Source: Tetrahymena elliotti 4EA (lineage: Eukaryota; Ciliophora; Oligohymenophorea; Hymenostomatida; Tetrahymenidae). From it: 64,000 nt of DNA. Where the stretch lies: positions 381,436 through 445,435 of the forward strand of contig JH720352.1 in the NCBI GenBank assembly GCA_000231825.2, read 5' to 3'. Below, piece after piece: positions 35,925 to 48,161 of the stretch. A program made the position numbers and the translations under genes. Below the pieces are notes generated by a model. That model saw only the letters and a program-made list of their open reading frames with translations. It did not search any database and was not told where the DNA came from. The stretch's first letter is position 1; each line of letters begins with the position of its first letter.

Positions 35925-38900
35925 TCATATTTAACTCTAATATATTATTTCAAAAGGAGATATTTCTAATCTTTTAGTTAATTCTTAAATATTCTAACTT
36001 ATATTTTCAAATCCATCATTTATAGCCAGTACAATATCAAGAGCCTTTTTTATATAATTAATTTTACTTGAAAGAATAAATTGAAATAAAAAATAAAACT
36101 ATTTATATCTTTCTATTGAATTAATAATAATTTGATTACCTTATGCATCATTTAGGGTATAACTTTCTCTTGGCTTGTAGTATCAACAAATAAAGCAGGA
36201 TTAGTGTTGACTTCTAGTAAATATGGCTTCAAATTTTAATCAATTAATATATCAACTCCAAGCAACTCATATTGACCTACTTTCTTTTCTAGTTTTGGAT
36301 AGCCAGCTAATACAACGTGTCTAATTATTTTTTTAATTTAATCCCACATTTCATTTTGCTTTTCTTATCCAAATTAATACTCATTCTCTATGTATTCCTA
36401 TTAAATATTAAATTATTTTTTATAAAACAAAATAAAATATAAATTTTATTTAATTACAGAAAGTTTTTCGATTGTCCAAATAGAATCTTCTTTGTGGGCT
36501 TTGAAATCTTTATGAGCCTTTTAAATTGCATTGTTTGTGAGATGACAATATTTATTATTTTTGCTTTCAACATTTTCTAAAGAATATTCTTAGAGACAAA
36601 CTCTTGCATATCCTTTATTAAAAAGAAGTAGAAGTGGCTTTGTGCTTGCTATAAGTCCATAACATCTGATATCAAACTTACGTTTGTTAAGTAGTAGAGG
36701 TTCTTTAATGTATTTTTATATAATTGAGTGATGAGAAATACCATCATATTTAAATTTAGGTTATTCTTATTATAATTTATTTTTTTCTGTGCTTTATTTT
36801 GTTGTATCTTAAGTATCTTATGTTTCATTTTATATAGTATTTTACTCGACTTAATGACCTTCAAAATCATATTCTTTTTTAATCAAATATGCAGTGGTAT
36901 ATTCTCCCAATTTATATTTTTTTGTTTCAACGAATTCTTTCTTGAAAGTTACTATATCTCCTATCATTATAATACCTCTGCCCATATTATTATTATGAGG
37001 TTTTAGGATCCATATGCTGTTCGGATCTGTTTCTTATGTTAAAAATGCTATCTCATCACTCATCATATCCAGCTAATAACTCTCTGGGAAGAAATCTTTT
37101 GAGCTAATTTCCAATTCAGAAACGTTTTTATGCTCTTCATATGATTTAAGCAAATTAACTAAACCAACCTTACTAGTAAAGATATTAATATTAGGAATAT
37201 GGTTAACTATCTTTTAATTTTATAAAATATTTATTTAACCCAAAAATATCTACTTTCATTAAAATAATCTTACCTAAGTAGCTTCTTTAAAAGAAAAAAA
37301 GTCAATCTCAGAGGTAGTTTACACCCATTTAAAAAAGTATTTATTTGAAAATGCTTTTGAAGCATCCAGTAGAGTGTAGCCTGGAATATTTTAAAAGTAT
37401 TTTCTAATCAAGTTATCATTATTTCCTTTTCCAACAAACACATATTTGGATTCGTCTTTCTTATTTTTAATATTTTATTTTAAGCTCAGCTTAGCAAATG
37501 AATTTGTAGCCTATTGAACTTGTTTATTTTCCTTATCCTCATTATTTTCATCTTGAACAATTTCTTCTTTTTAATCTGCATCTTCATTTTCCTCTAAAGT
37601 GGGATCTGTAAATACTGAAAATTTATCAGGCACCCATAAATCTCTATCATCTCTCCATGGATGCTCCTTACAACAAGATCTAATTTAATTAATAGCTTAA
37701 TAAATATTTTAAAAGTAAACTTATTAGTTACTAACAAATTCCATCAAGCCAAGGATCTAATGATCTATAATGAAACTAGATATCATAATAATTCTTACTT
37801 ACAAATTTATAACTATCATGATACTAAACAAATCCTTTTTACCATCTTGCTCCTATTTTAATTTAATTAAAATAATTAATTCAAGTTATTTTAATCCTCA
37901 TTATTGTTTTCTATTCTGAAATAACAATAAAAATCATTTTAAATTTAATATACTAAAACAATTTATCTTTAAAAATAATAAAATTTGATTTTTTATTTTG
38001 ATAGAATAATAGGGAGGAGGACATGAGAGAGGGGGTATATACCTAAGACCTGGTTGGAAACCGAGATTTAGTTAATCGGACCTTTCTTTTAATAATGAAT
38101 AAAAAATCCCAACAATATCTTCTGCTTTAGTTTCTTAAAAAATCCCTTGTTACCTCCCCCATTTCCCTTAAGAATAATAATTTTAATCATAATTTATTAT
38201 TACCTATTGTTTATTCACCAGTTTCTCCTCCAGTAAAGACTTCTACATGTACCATTTTATGAGCAAAAGGTTTAAGCTTTATTTAACAATTAACTGTTAA
38301 CTAATTTTAATATATTTTAATTTACCTTCTCATTATAGTAAGTTGCTGAATAGAATATTAAGTCACCAGGTTTCATTTCTTCAAATTTCAACTCTTTTGG
38401 GCAAACATCAAATTGATAAGCCTTTGTTTTACATTTTATATATTAACTAATGAAGAACGAAAAAAGCTTTATATTTATAAGAAGCTGTATGTATATTCAA
38501 ATACCTGATTCCACCTGCCTAAAGTAAAACCAAAATCTTCTCTTAAATCATATACTACTTGTCTAATTAGGCCACAGCAATCTAAATAAAGAGGAGCATT
38601 ATGATGAGATTCACCTTCACTCCAATACCTTTTTATTAAATAGTTTAAGAATGAATCTGATTTCTAGTATAATTTAAGGAATAGATACTTTCTATGATAA
38701 GGAACACCAAAATACTTTTTGCATTAATCTATAAATTTCTATCTTAAAGCTTCCTTAAATTCGGTAGTTCTCCTTTCATCTTATTTCTTTGCCTTTAAAT
38801 ATTTTGCATGCTTCATTTTTTCATATCTTTCTTTACGAAACTTCTAAAAAGATTCTTAAAGAGATTTCTTATTTGCTTCATTAGATTCTTAAACACTATC

Positions 38901-38951
38901 ATTGGTTTATTCAACCTTAATAATTTCTTTTTCTAAAGTTTTATCAGCCAT
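35925..38951 (-). CDS. NlpC/P60-type cysteine peptidase fused to TTLL amino-acid ligase
   Basis: Eight exons in transcript order: 38951-38505, 38421-38326, 38276-38204, 37852-37732, 37679-37274, 37210-36458, 36397-36140, 36044-35925; 757 aa, all phases consistent. Residues about 90-260 form an NlpC/P60-like papain-fold domain: nucleophile Cys124 in LDCCGLIRQVVYDL, MKPGDLIFYS, and catalytic His191 in HKMVHVEVFTG. Residues about 340-740 are a TTLL ATP-grasp ligase: SIWILKPHNNNMGRGIIM (ATP lysine about 451), KRKFDIRCYGLIAS, HLTNNAIQKAH, and YLLEVNTNPALF with metal-binding Glu694 and Asn696. TTLLs add Glu, Gly or Tyr to tubulin and other proteins. A peptidase of the kind that cuts amide or isopeptide bonds joined to the ligase suggests a combined writer and eraser, or processing of the acceptor. 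That role is inference. Confidence 0.85.
38005..38172 (-). other. GC-rich block inside intron 3 of the peptidase-TTLL gene
   Basis: Intron 3 (37853-38203, 351 bp) contains about 165 bp of roughly 40% G+C in an otherwise ~15-20% background. On the transcript strand GGGAGG near the start can pair with CCTCCC near the end; inside are GGTTTCCAACC (stem with 3-nt loop), the palindrome GGTATATACC, and CCGATT...AATC/TCGG pairings. The same block also contains a 117-nt TGA-free frame (38166-38050) bounded by AG and GT in the correct phase (1/1). It is therefore either a structured intronic RNA (snoRNA-like) or a cassette exon. Confidence 0.4.
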
Positions 38952-39872
38952 TTTAATACTTTACAAAAGGGATTTTTAAATACTTCTATTTATTTTTTTA
39001 ATTAATTAATTTTTAAATTACAAAAAATTTTTAAATATCTTTCTTTTCTATGCTTAATTGTCAATTCAATTAATATTGATTGAATCAGCACTTTTCTTAT
39101 CAATATTTAAAAATTTAAATACTACTAATTATTTACCAGGAGAAGCTGGTGAATAATCTTGTTTGATATTTTCATTCTAATTATTGAAGATATATTTTTT
39201 AGAATTATAAAATTATAATTTTATTATTCAATTATCTTGCCTTCATAAACATAATACTAATAATGGTTTTTTATTTTAAAATTAAGCAAATAGATATTCA
39301 AATTTTTAATTCTATTTATGTTTTTTAGGATTAAATGGGTTTGCAGTTTCTTTAAATAATATACTATTTATCTAAAAATTAAAATAACATTAAAAATGTA
39401 AATAAAATAAATACTTTACTATCTAAAAAATGTTTCGAATAGATTTTGATAATCTTTTAAATCCTTTTAAATAGTGTTTTTTAATGAATATCTAACTGAT
39501 TAAAACATATATTAAAGCAAAATTTAATATTAATTAGCTTAACCCTTCTCATTAAACCTCAAATGTTTAAATTCTTTATTAAATAAATAAAAAGCGAATT
39601 GGATTTCAAAGAATTAAACTATTTTATTATTTATTAGCCACAAAAGCATTAGATTAAAAAAATTTTATAAATTTAGAAACTAAAACATGATTTTTCAAAA
39701 GATGGAAACATATTAGAATATTTTAGATCAGAAAAAAAGAAGCAAATATTTTGGTCATAATTAACAAAGAAGATAGGGTTTTCACATTATTAATAGACCG
39801 AAAAATAAAAATACTTTATTCAATTATAAATAATCTAAAGAAAAATTTTTGAAAGGAATTTATAAAATTAAA
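38952..39872. promoter_or_regulatory. divergent intergenic region (peptidase-TTLL and PARG-like B)
   Basis: AT-rich region between two divergent gene starts, presumed to hold both promoters. No other gene or motif recognised. Confidence 0.4.
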
Positions 39873-41501
39873 ATGAGTAGTGGAAAAAACAATCCTTCAG
39901 CTATTAGTCGATCAAAAACTAATTATTCTTAGAATTAAATAGGAGTTTAAGGAAAAGCCGTAGGCCAATAAAGAAGTAAATCAAAATAACCTCTAGAAAA
40001 AATTGAAGATGAATCTAAAAATGTTTCTAATCCTACATCAGTTTAGGTAGGAGCTAAGGGGTAGATAAGCCAAAAAGAGGCAACTAATGAACAAAAATAA
40101 GCAGTAAGTTAAAATTAATAGAATAAGGTAGGTGGTTTCAATAATGGGTCATACAATAAACCTACAAACAATCCAACCGCTACTAAATCAAACTCTTCTT
40201 TACCATCCAATTATATAATTAATTCAAAATAATAGGTAAATTCTTCCAATCTTGGAAAAAATGCTCATTCAAATGAAGCAAATATCTAAAATGACTAATC
40301 TTAAATGATATACGAACAAGATAATAGGGACTAGTATGAAGAATAAAAAGAATTCTATAACAAAGTCTATAAATAAACAGATTAAGAAAAATGTTAATTA
40401 GATTCAATTTAATTACATAGAGATGATTCTCAAGTAGTAATTTAGTAAATTAAATAGGACAATTTAAATTAAGATTTTAAGATAAGGATTGACGGAAATA
40501 ACTCATTTGAAGCATCTATTGCTGATTTATTAACACAAAAGATCAGAGAATTTAAGATAAATTTAAAAAAAATAATTTACAAAAGATACATAGATAGTCT
40601 AACTTAAGAAGAAAAGCAAGTTACTATGAAGTATGTGAGAGTTATAGATGAAGTACCCTTCCCTAAAATAATAGCTCCTTTATTGGATATTAATGGTTAA
40701 GATGATACTAAAGTTTTTCTGAAACAAGGAATTTATTTGTATGACAAACCAAAAAATAATGAAAGACAATGGTATGTGAATTTTGCTGATTATGATTTAT
40801 TTGGTTTTTATGAATCTAGCCTTTTTGCTCAAGATGAAATATAAGTTAGTGAGCATCCTCTTCTCCCTCACGTCTTAGAAAGAGTTAATGTTCTTAAGAA
40901 ATAAATCCCTGAACTTGCTGGTAAGACTTGCATAGGTAAAACTCCTACTCCAATTTTAATTACAAACTGCTTCAGATTAGGTACAGTAGACATTCAAGGA
41001 GGAAAATTTTATGGAAATAACTTCTAAAAAATGACAACAAATGAGCTCGATAAGAATATGAAAGTATTTGGTGACGATAAAACTATTTCTAATCTGATTT
41101 GTATGGTTGCTCTATCTCATTAAAGAGGAATGTATACATAAGAATAAATAAAGTTTACTCTCGTAACTGCCTATAAAGCATTTTATGCTTCAAGATACAT
41201 TACAGAATAATACAACCCATTTCATACATGTGTTGTTAATACTGGAAATTGGGGGTGCGGAGCATTCGGCAATAATTTAGTTTTGATAGCTTTAGTACAG
41301 CTATTTGCTAGTTAACTTGCAAAAATAAAAGTACTAGTCTATCATACTTTTGATGATAAAGGAACAAGAGGATTTTAGAAAGCATTTCAATACTTTAATT
41401 AGTATAAATGCTAGGTGCAGAATACAAACCCTAGTATAGATCAAATAGTAGAATTCATCTATAAATTGAAGTTGAAATGGGGCGTTTCAGATGGGAATTG
41501 A
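39873..41501 (+). CDS. Divergent PARG-fold protein B
   Basis: Single exon, 542 aa. Residues 1 to about 190 are polar, Gln/Asn/Ser-rich and probably disordered. The catalytic-type domain runs from about 210 to the end: VNFADYDLFGFYESSLFAQDEIQ (about 303-325), EHPLLPHV, KFYGNNF, FTLVTAYKAFYASRYI, and VVNTGNWGCGAFGNNL (about 452-467) with LIALVQLFASQLAKIKVLVYHTF. The same changes from classical PARG are seen as in protein A: the Gly-Gly-Gly loop is LFGFY and QEE is QDE, so the terminal Glu is retained. Both proteins end KWG.SDGN at the stop. The two genes are diverged paralogues lying either side of the peptidase-TTLL gene. ADP-ribose binding is likely; hydrolase activity is uncertain. Confidence 0.85.
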
Positions 41502-42400
41502 TTATTGGCTCATTTATTTACAAGCAAAATTAAAATATGAATCAAAATATTATTTTAAAATTGCGTATCATTATTATTATACATGATTATTTTATTTTTT
41601 TGTGTTTTGTTTGTTTATTAATTTTTAATAAGTTATTTTATAAATTTGAAAAAATTCACTCTTTAAGTTTATATTTTTTTAGATATTTAAAATTTTTATT
41701 ATTCTAAGAATACTCAAGTCCAACGCCAAAAAGCAAATATCTTGATACCTTATTTCTCTTTGAAATATCCCTCCTCAAAAAGTTCAAAAATCAACGTTTG
41801 TTTTTTGATAATGAAAAATTACTTTTTGAAAAAATCAACCTTATTAAAGGTATATTTTTTTTTTAAGTATTACAGTAGTTATAAACAATAAAATAATATA
41901 AAAAAAAGTTAGATTTATCACCACCCATCTTTAATTACTCTTAAAAGGCTGGGCTTTTAAAAAATTAGAGGGATTTCTGTCTTCTCATCTAATTTATTTT
42001 TCTTCTTTTTAAATTTATTTGACTTCAATTAATTTTTTTGTCTAAAAAATTCCTTCGAACTCCACATAAGATCATCTCCTCATAGTATTTAAGAGAAATT
42101 TTAAAACACTGTAAAAAGTAGCTCAAATGAAATTTTCTTCAACAATGTTGAGAAATAAATTAGAAGATTTATCAAATTGTTAAAAACATGTTTAGCAATA
42201 ATAAATAAAATTAATTTCAAAAAGTTAGATATATTATCCAGAACTTCATAATATGAAATTGCTTTATCTAAATAATTCTAAGTTAAATCAATTAAATTTT
42301 ATGAATTTTTTACATCACTAAAGAGGATTTAATCAAATAAAATTTATTTGAAATTGAAACTTTAGTAATAATTACAAATATAAAAAATAAATAAACATTT
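41502..42400. other. intergenic, no gene seen
   Basis: Convergent 3' ends of the PARG-like B gene and the RAP gene. AT-rich, no reading frame with protein-like composition. Confidence 0.5.
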
Positions 42401-45051
42401 TCAAATAATTTTTTGTAAGTCTTTAAGAGATTTATTTGAGAAGATGAATTCATAAACTAACTAGGTGTGTTTGTTAAGAAATTTATACTTTTAATAAGTA
42501 ATGAAAGGTATATTCTTAACTTTGTACTTATAAAGCTTTGATAAAATAGTTGACTTGATTTTAGTATTTCTGTTTTCTAGAAGGGCAAAAGTATTAAAGT
42601 TAACTGAATCTTCAAAAGTGTCAATTTCATTCACATTTTGATTTTGATATTATTTATTGATTTATAATAATTCACTAACTAAATAATAATGGGTAGGGCC
42701 ATTGATTTCTACTACAATGTCTTCATTAATAAGGTAATCAATAGAAAAAATATCTTCCAAGAATAATTCTTGCTCTACATTTTTGAGTTGGGATTCAGTT
42801 GGGTTTTCCAATTTATCTTATTAAATTAAATCTTTGAGAATTTATTTTTAGAATTCAGATATTTTACTAAATCCTGCTCTTATAAAGGCTTCTTTTAAAT
42901 CAGTAATTTGTTGTTCGAAATGTTTACTAATTTTAATTTAATCTTTAAAAAAAGTTTAAATTAAAAAGTAGAACTGAATCTTTTCTTGGAGGGTTTTGTT
43001 TGGTTGAGAATTGAATTACATGATGAAATCTGTGATCAATGACATATTTTCAATTGTACAAAACAGAGGTCTTTAAACAAGCTAGTAAAGTGGAGCTTCA
43101 GGTTAATTTTCTAATTTCAGCATATCCAAACTGCATTATATTTTTTGTTAATTGTTCATTTTCTCAAAGTGTTTATTTAAGTAAAAGTTTATTTAGTTTT
43201 TTGTTAGGATTTCCATTTCTAAAGGAAAGCTGCTATAAAATGATAAAATTTTTATAAATTCTTGGTGTTTAAGCTTTTAAATTTAATTATTTTGGTTAAG
43301 AGTGGTCTCAAGTAAATTCAAGAATGAGTAGTTCACAACACAAGACAGATACATAATTTTAAAGATATCTGCAATGTTCAAAAGGTTTAATTTATTTTGG
43401 TTTTCTACCTGATTATTTTATTGAGATTTATTAGATTCATTCAAATTTTCATATCTTAGATTGTTGTTTAGGTAACTATTAAGAGAAGAAAGATAGTGAG
43501 TTGTGATAATGTTGTAAAAACTATTATAAAATGCTGCCTTTTAGTTGATGTTATTTTTGTAAATTTCTTTTTAAGTGAGTTATTCAACAAATTTAATGAT
43601 AATATCTTTGTTTTTTATGTTTTGTTCAATCTAATGAATTAAACTTTCACTTGGAATCCCATTTAATTTTTTCACTCTAAAAACTGATAAAATTCTAATT
43701 AAATTATTAGGGTTTTATATTTTTCTCTTAATAAGTATTCCATCAAATACTTCTTCAGCTAAATAATTGCAAAGAATATCAATGCTTGATTTCTATACTA
43801 ATTCATTTTCTATTTTGTTAGTCTCATTGAAATTTCCTTAATCTTCTTCTTAGTTTTCTATGTCTATCCAGAATCTATAAAATTGATTTTCTTTGAATTA
43901 TTATTTAAATTCACTAGCACTGTCTATTTTTTTAATTTAGATTGTTGATTGTTCTTAAATCTTTAAGATTCTATCCAAAATTTCTATCTAGATATCTAAG
44001 AGTTCTATTTCTTACTCAGTGTTTTCTATGTTTTCTGTTTATGAAACATTTTCTTATCTGACTAGATTTTTCTGAAGAGACAATAGCTGCATAAGAAAAG
44101 TGGTGCATTCAAAAATGTCAAAATTTAGTTTATTTAAAATTTTACTTTATGATAAAATTTCTGATTGGAATATTCTAGACAATGAAATTAGAATTTTTTG
44201 GTTTAAATAAATATCTTTCTCTTAGTTTAATGATTTAAATTATTCCATCCATTCACTAAATATTCTTGAAAAAGTAGCTATAATCTAGCCGTTTTAACAA
44301 CAGCAGAGAATAGAAAAATTAAATAAATCTAAAGCTAAAATGATGTATTGCATGTAATTTTAAAGAAGATCTTTTTTTTTGTCTGAATCTATATTACTAT
44401 CTTCTAATTACTATTGTATTTTTTTTATTCTTAAATTTATAAAAAGCAATCTATTTAAAAGAATGTCTCCAATAAATTAGCATTCATTTGGTGTATATTC
44501 TCCTTATATCTTTAGGGGATTAATAATATTCTGCTTATCGTAAAGGGCAGAAGTAAATTCATTGAGTTAATTAGAAATTTTCTTAGACTCTTCTTAGAAA
44601 ATCTTTTCATCTTTAATTGAATTGATCTCTCTTAATAAATATCTCGATGAAGATTAATTTTAATAAATCAAAGCAAGATTATCTTTAAAATAATTAAATC
44701 TCCCTAAATGCTATAAACTTTTTCCTTTAATAACTACTTTTTAAAATAATTTAATCATTTCTGTAGAATTTTAAGAATCTTTCCTTTATTAAAGTAATTC
44801 TTCTACTTGTTTGTTTAATTTGAAAATATAAATAAATAAATATCTCTTTAAATAGAAGTATTATTATCTCTCTATCTCTTTATCGAAGTTGCTTTTAATT
44901 CTATGTAAAATAGTTAGCAAAATTTGATCCAAATTATCACTTTTTGATATTAATTACACAAGATATTATTATAAGAAAAGATCAAAATTAAGCAGGCTTT
45001 CAAGAAAAAATGAATTAAAGAGTTAAAAATACTTCAAAACTAAGATTTCAT
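42401..45051 (-). CDS. RAP-domain protein, probable organelle RNA-binding factor
   Basis: Two exons: 45051-45041 and 44996-42401; 868 aa. The long frame has no ATG near its 5' end. A 44-bp intron (44997-45040) joins it to ATG 45051, giving MKSY then LLNFDLFLQQYLV. Most of the protein is helical, Gln/Asn/Lys/Ile-rich repeats without clear motifs, as in FASTK/OPR-like RNA-binding proteins. The C-terminal ~110 residues are a RAP domain: LFLEDIFSIDYLI, VVEINGPTHYYL, then TILSKLYKYKVKNIPFITYQKY (family pattern: D..., vvEidGp.Hf, K...L...Gy.v..ip..eW). RAP proteins act mostly in mitochondria or plastids on rRNA or mRNA stability; a mitochondrial role is inferred. The start and first intron are the weak points. 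Confidence 0.82.
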
Positions 45052-45372
45052 TCAAAAATGAATGAATTCAATTATCAAAAATACCTCAAAAAATGAATGA
45101 TTTTTGAAACAAATTAATAAATTAACCTATTCAAAAACAAAAGAGCAAATATAAATGTAGCTGTTTTGATAATTTATATGAATATATTTGTTTGGTTGCT
45201 TGTATCTGTGAATGAATCTTGATATCTTTATCATCTTTGAGCAATTTTTTTAACTTATGAATAGTATTAAGAGTTAAAACCAAAAAGAATTTTTATAAAC
45301 AATAATTAATCTAATAAAGTAGAAAAAGTACAAGCAAATTTAATAACAAATTCACAATAGCATTAAAATAAA
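45052..45372. promoter_or_regulatory. divergent promoter region (RAP gene and LTV1)
   Basis: 321 bp between the ATGs of two divergent genes that may both serve ribosome or RNA biogenesis. Contains short direct repeats of a TTCATTCAAAAATGAATG-like palindrome (about 45049-45066) and CAAAAAATGAATGATTTTTG (about 45086). No defined factor site recognised. Confidence 0.4.
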
Positions 45373-47761
45373 ATGGGAAAAAAGAAAGACCAATTCATAG
45401 ATAAAAATAAAGCCATCACTTTCAAGCTCTCTTATAGAGACAATGAAGATCCCTTCTTTTAGAAATAGCACCAAGGCGCTCCTGTTAATGTTGAAAGAGT
45501 TTTCGAAATTAAATCCATTCCTATGGATGACCATTTGACAGCAGAAGAAAGACAAAAAAGAGATAAGCTCCTTAGCTTGTTTACCCAAGAAGATTAGGGC
45601 ATTTTTGAATAAAAGTAAAAGGAGTAACAAAATAATAAGTTTTGGATTCCTCCTGAAATTCGTAAAAAGTTAGCAGGTAAAGACCTCTGGATCGACTAAT
45701 TAGCCTAGAAGTCTTAATTGTAGGAATAAGAAGTTGAGGATTATGAAGTCGAAGAATTAGAAGAAGTTGAAGAAATTGAAGGAAACGAAGATGAAGTCGA
45801 AGAATTTACTGAAGAAGAAGAGGAAGAAGAAGAAGAAATTCCCACTGAAAAAAAACCAGTTAAAAAAGCTTAAAAAACTAAAGAAGAATAAAAATAAGAT
45901 GAAGACGATGATCAAAATGCTGACACAGGTAGTGAAGATTACTCTTATGATGGAGAAGACGATTAAGAAGATGAAGAAGAATAAAAGCAAAAAGAAAAAA
46001 AGGAGGATGATGTCCCCCAAAAGAAGATTGAAGACTTGACATCTTAAGATTTCCCTGACTTCAAATATGTAAAAATTTAACTATTATTATATTAATTTAG
46101 TTGATTCAAAGCCAATAATACAAAATAACTATTTGATTAGTGTTTTAAAAGAGGTTTGATTTTAACCCTACTATCAAAATTTTTTGTTTGTCTTTTTTTG
46201 ATAAATTCAATCCTTGAGTAAATTATTAAATTAATTATTTTGCTTTTTATAAACAGAAAGATTTAGTTCAAAAGAAAATTGTTGAAGACAATATCATTCC
46301 AAAGTATGAAAAACTCACATTCTCCAAAGATGTTAAATTCAAAAAATTCAATGAATATGGTTTACCTGCCAGCAACTTCGATTACTCTAAATATTTCGTC
46401 TAACCAAGTAAATAATCATATTATGTTTGAATATAAATTGAATAGATGTTAAATTAACAGGTTAATAGAATGAAGGTGTAGTTGAAGCTGTTTTGCTTGC
46501 AAATTATAAGACTGCTCCCAAGCTTAAGGAAGATATTGATTATGAGTATGAAGAAATGACTGAAGAATAGAGGGAAGTTTTTGATGCTTTAAATTATGAT
46601 TATGATGATGATGCTTATGAATAATTAGAAGATGACTTCGTTTAGATTGCGAACGATGGAGAATAAGCCATTGTTTAGGATTTATTAGAAGAAGAAATAG
46701 AAGAATAAGTAACAGGTTAGAAAAAGAAAAAAGTTAAAGGTAAAAAAATTAACTTCACCTTTGATGAAGAAGGAAAGATCCAGCTTGAGTTAGAAAAGCC
46801 AAAGACTAAAAAGGTTGTAAAGAAAGTCATAAAGAAGTATACTTAAAAAGACAGCAAACCTGGTAAAGACACTATTACTGAAGAGGACAAATAATTTGAA
46901 AAGGCTATGAAAGAAATGGAAGACAGTTATGATGAAAATAACTACAATGGCAGCAGCGATGAGGATTATGATGTTCCTGAATTAAAAGAAGGTATTCTTA
47001 CTGGTGAAGGTTTCAATAAAATTTTAGATGAACATATTGCTGGCATGTCTTAATAAGAAAGAGAATAAGCTAATTTAGAATAAAAAAAGAGTAAGAAAGT
47101 TAATGTAGAATTTGAGGAAAAATAAAAGGAAAGACTTGAGAAATATGAAGGTTATATCAAACCTGAAGAAATTGTTACTCGTAAAATTTACTAAGTTGTA
47201 CCAATTGAAAAAGATAACGCCCTTAAGAGTTACTTAGAGAGAGAATAAATTAGAGAAACTAATCCTAATTATGAAGAAAACTTTGATAGACCTGAAGCTG
47301 AATTTAAATTAGATGAAACTATTGCAACTAAGAATTTCTCTTTCAGTAGAGTTCATGAAAATCTTACTGTTATTGGAGGTAATGATATCAGCTTGAGCAA
47401 AAGTAAAAAATATAGACCTCTTAAACATGCTGATGAAGATGAAAATAAGGCTAAAGAAAAAGAAGTTGAACAAATCTCAGAAAATGAAGAAGAATAAGAA
47501 GAAGATGAAGAAGATAAAGATCCCTTAAAAATTAGATCTTATGAACTCTCTAAGAAAATCTCTAAAGGCGAAACTAAGGAAGAAAAAGCTGCGAGAAAAT
47601 AAGCCTTAAAAGAATTTAAAGATGCCAGAAAGCAAAAGAAAAAATTATTCAAAGAAGGTTTTGAAGCATTAGCTAAAGAACACCAAAGCAAATTCCAAAA
47701 CCGTACTAATCATCATAATATTCAAAATGTTAAGGGTATTTCAATTAAATAAATGATGTGA
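45373..47761 (+). CDS. LTV1: 40S ribosome biogenesis factor LTV1
   Basis: Three exons: 45373-46068, 46257-46407, 46461-47761; 715 aa. LTV1 binds the maturing 40S beak (uS3/eS10/uS10) and must be phosphorylated and released before final maturation. The N-terminus shows the family signature: KKKDQFIDKNKAITFKLSYR then DNEDPFF and GAPVNVERVF. The middle has long Glu/Asp and Lys runs (about residues 120-225 and 330-420). The C-terminal region has FSFSRVHENLTVIGG and a basic tail with EEKAARKQALKEFKDARKQK, also typical. Human LTV1 is about 475 aa, so this copy is longer, mainly through acidic inserts. An open frame on the opposite strand at 45757-46020 only mirrors the acidic run. Confidence 0.88.
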
Positions 47762-48161
47762 TATTTAGCACTAATTCATCTTAAAATAAATCACTTAATA
47801 AATAAATATTACAAATATCATTCATTCATACATACATCATATATAAATCAAATTATTTTAATAATTAATATCTTCAAAGTATTATTTTCCTTTTAATGTA
47901 TTACATATTCTATACATATTCTACTTATTATTAGGCCTTTTCATTTACCTATTAATTATCATTTAAATTTTATTTTTCTTCTGAAATACCTTACAACTAA
48001 TAATTAATAAACTCAAAACATTTTCTGAGAATTATTTTTTGTATTTTAAAAGAGGGTTTTGTGTAATATTATATCTAAAAAAAGTTAATTACATAAAATA
48101 TGAAATATGTATTAAATGAATTAAATAAATTAAATAGAATATTTTTTGTTTTCTTATTTAT
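47762..48161. other. intergenic, no gene seen
   Basis: Convergent 3' flanks of LTV1 and the first zinc-finger gene. The last ~120 bases (about 48045-48160) resemble 51240-51395 downstream of the second zinc-finger copy (GAGGGTTTTGTGTAA / GAGTTGTGTAA, TCTAAAAAAAGTTAA), part of the array duplication. Confidence 0.5.

Noticed and set aside
37776..37802. Possible 27-bp intron in the peptidase-TTLL gene
   Set aside because: The stretch has GT...AG ends but is in frame without TGA, and reading through gives YKFVSKNYYDIQFHYRS, which flows better than the spliced form.
45757..46039. Phe-rich minus-strand and Lys-rich plus-strand frames
   Set aside because: Frame shadows of the Glu/Asp-rich run in LTV1.
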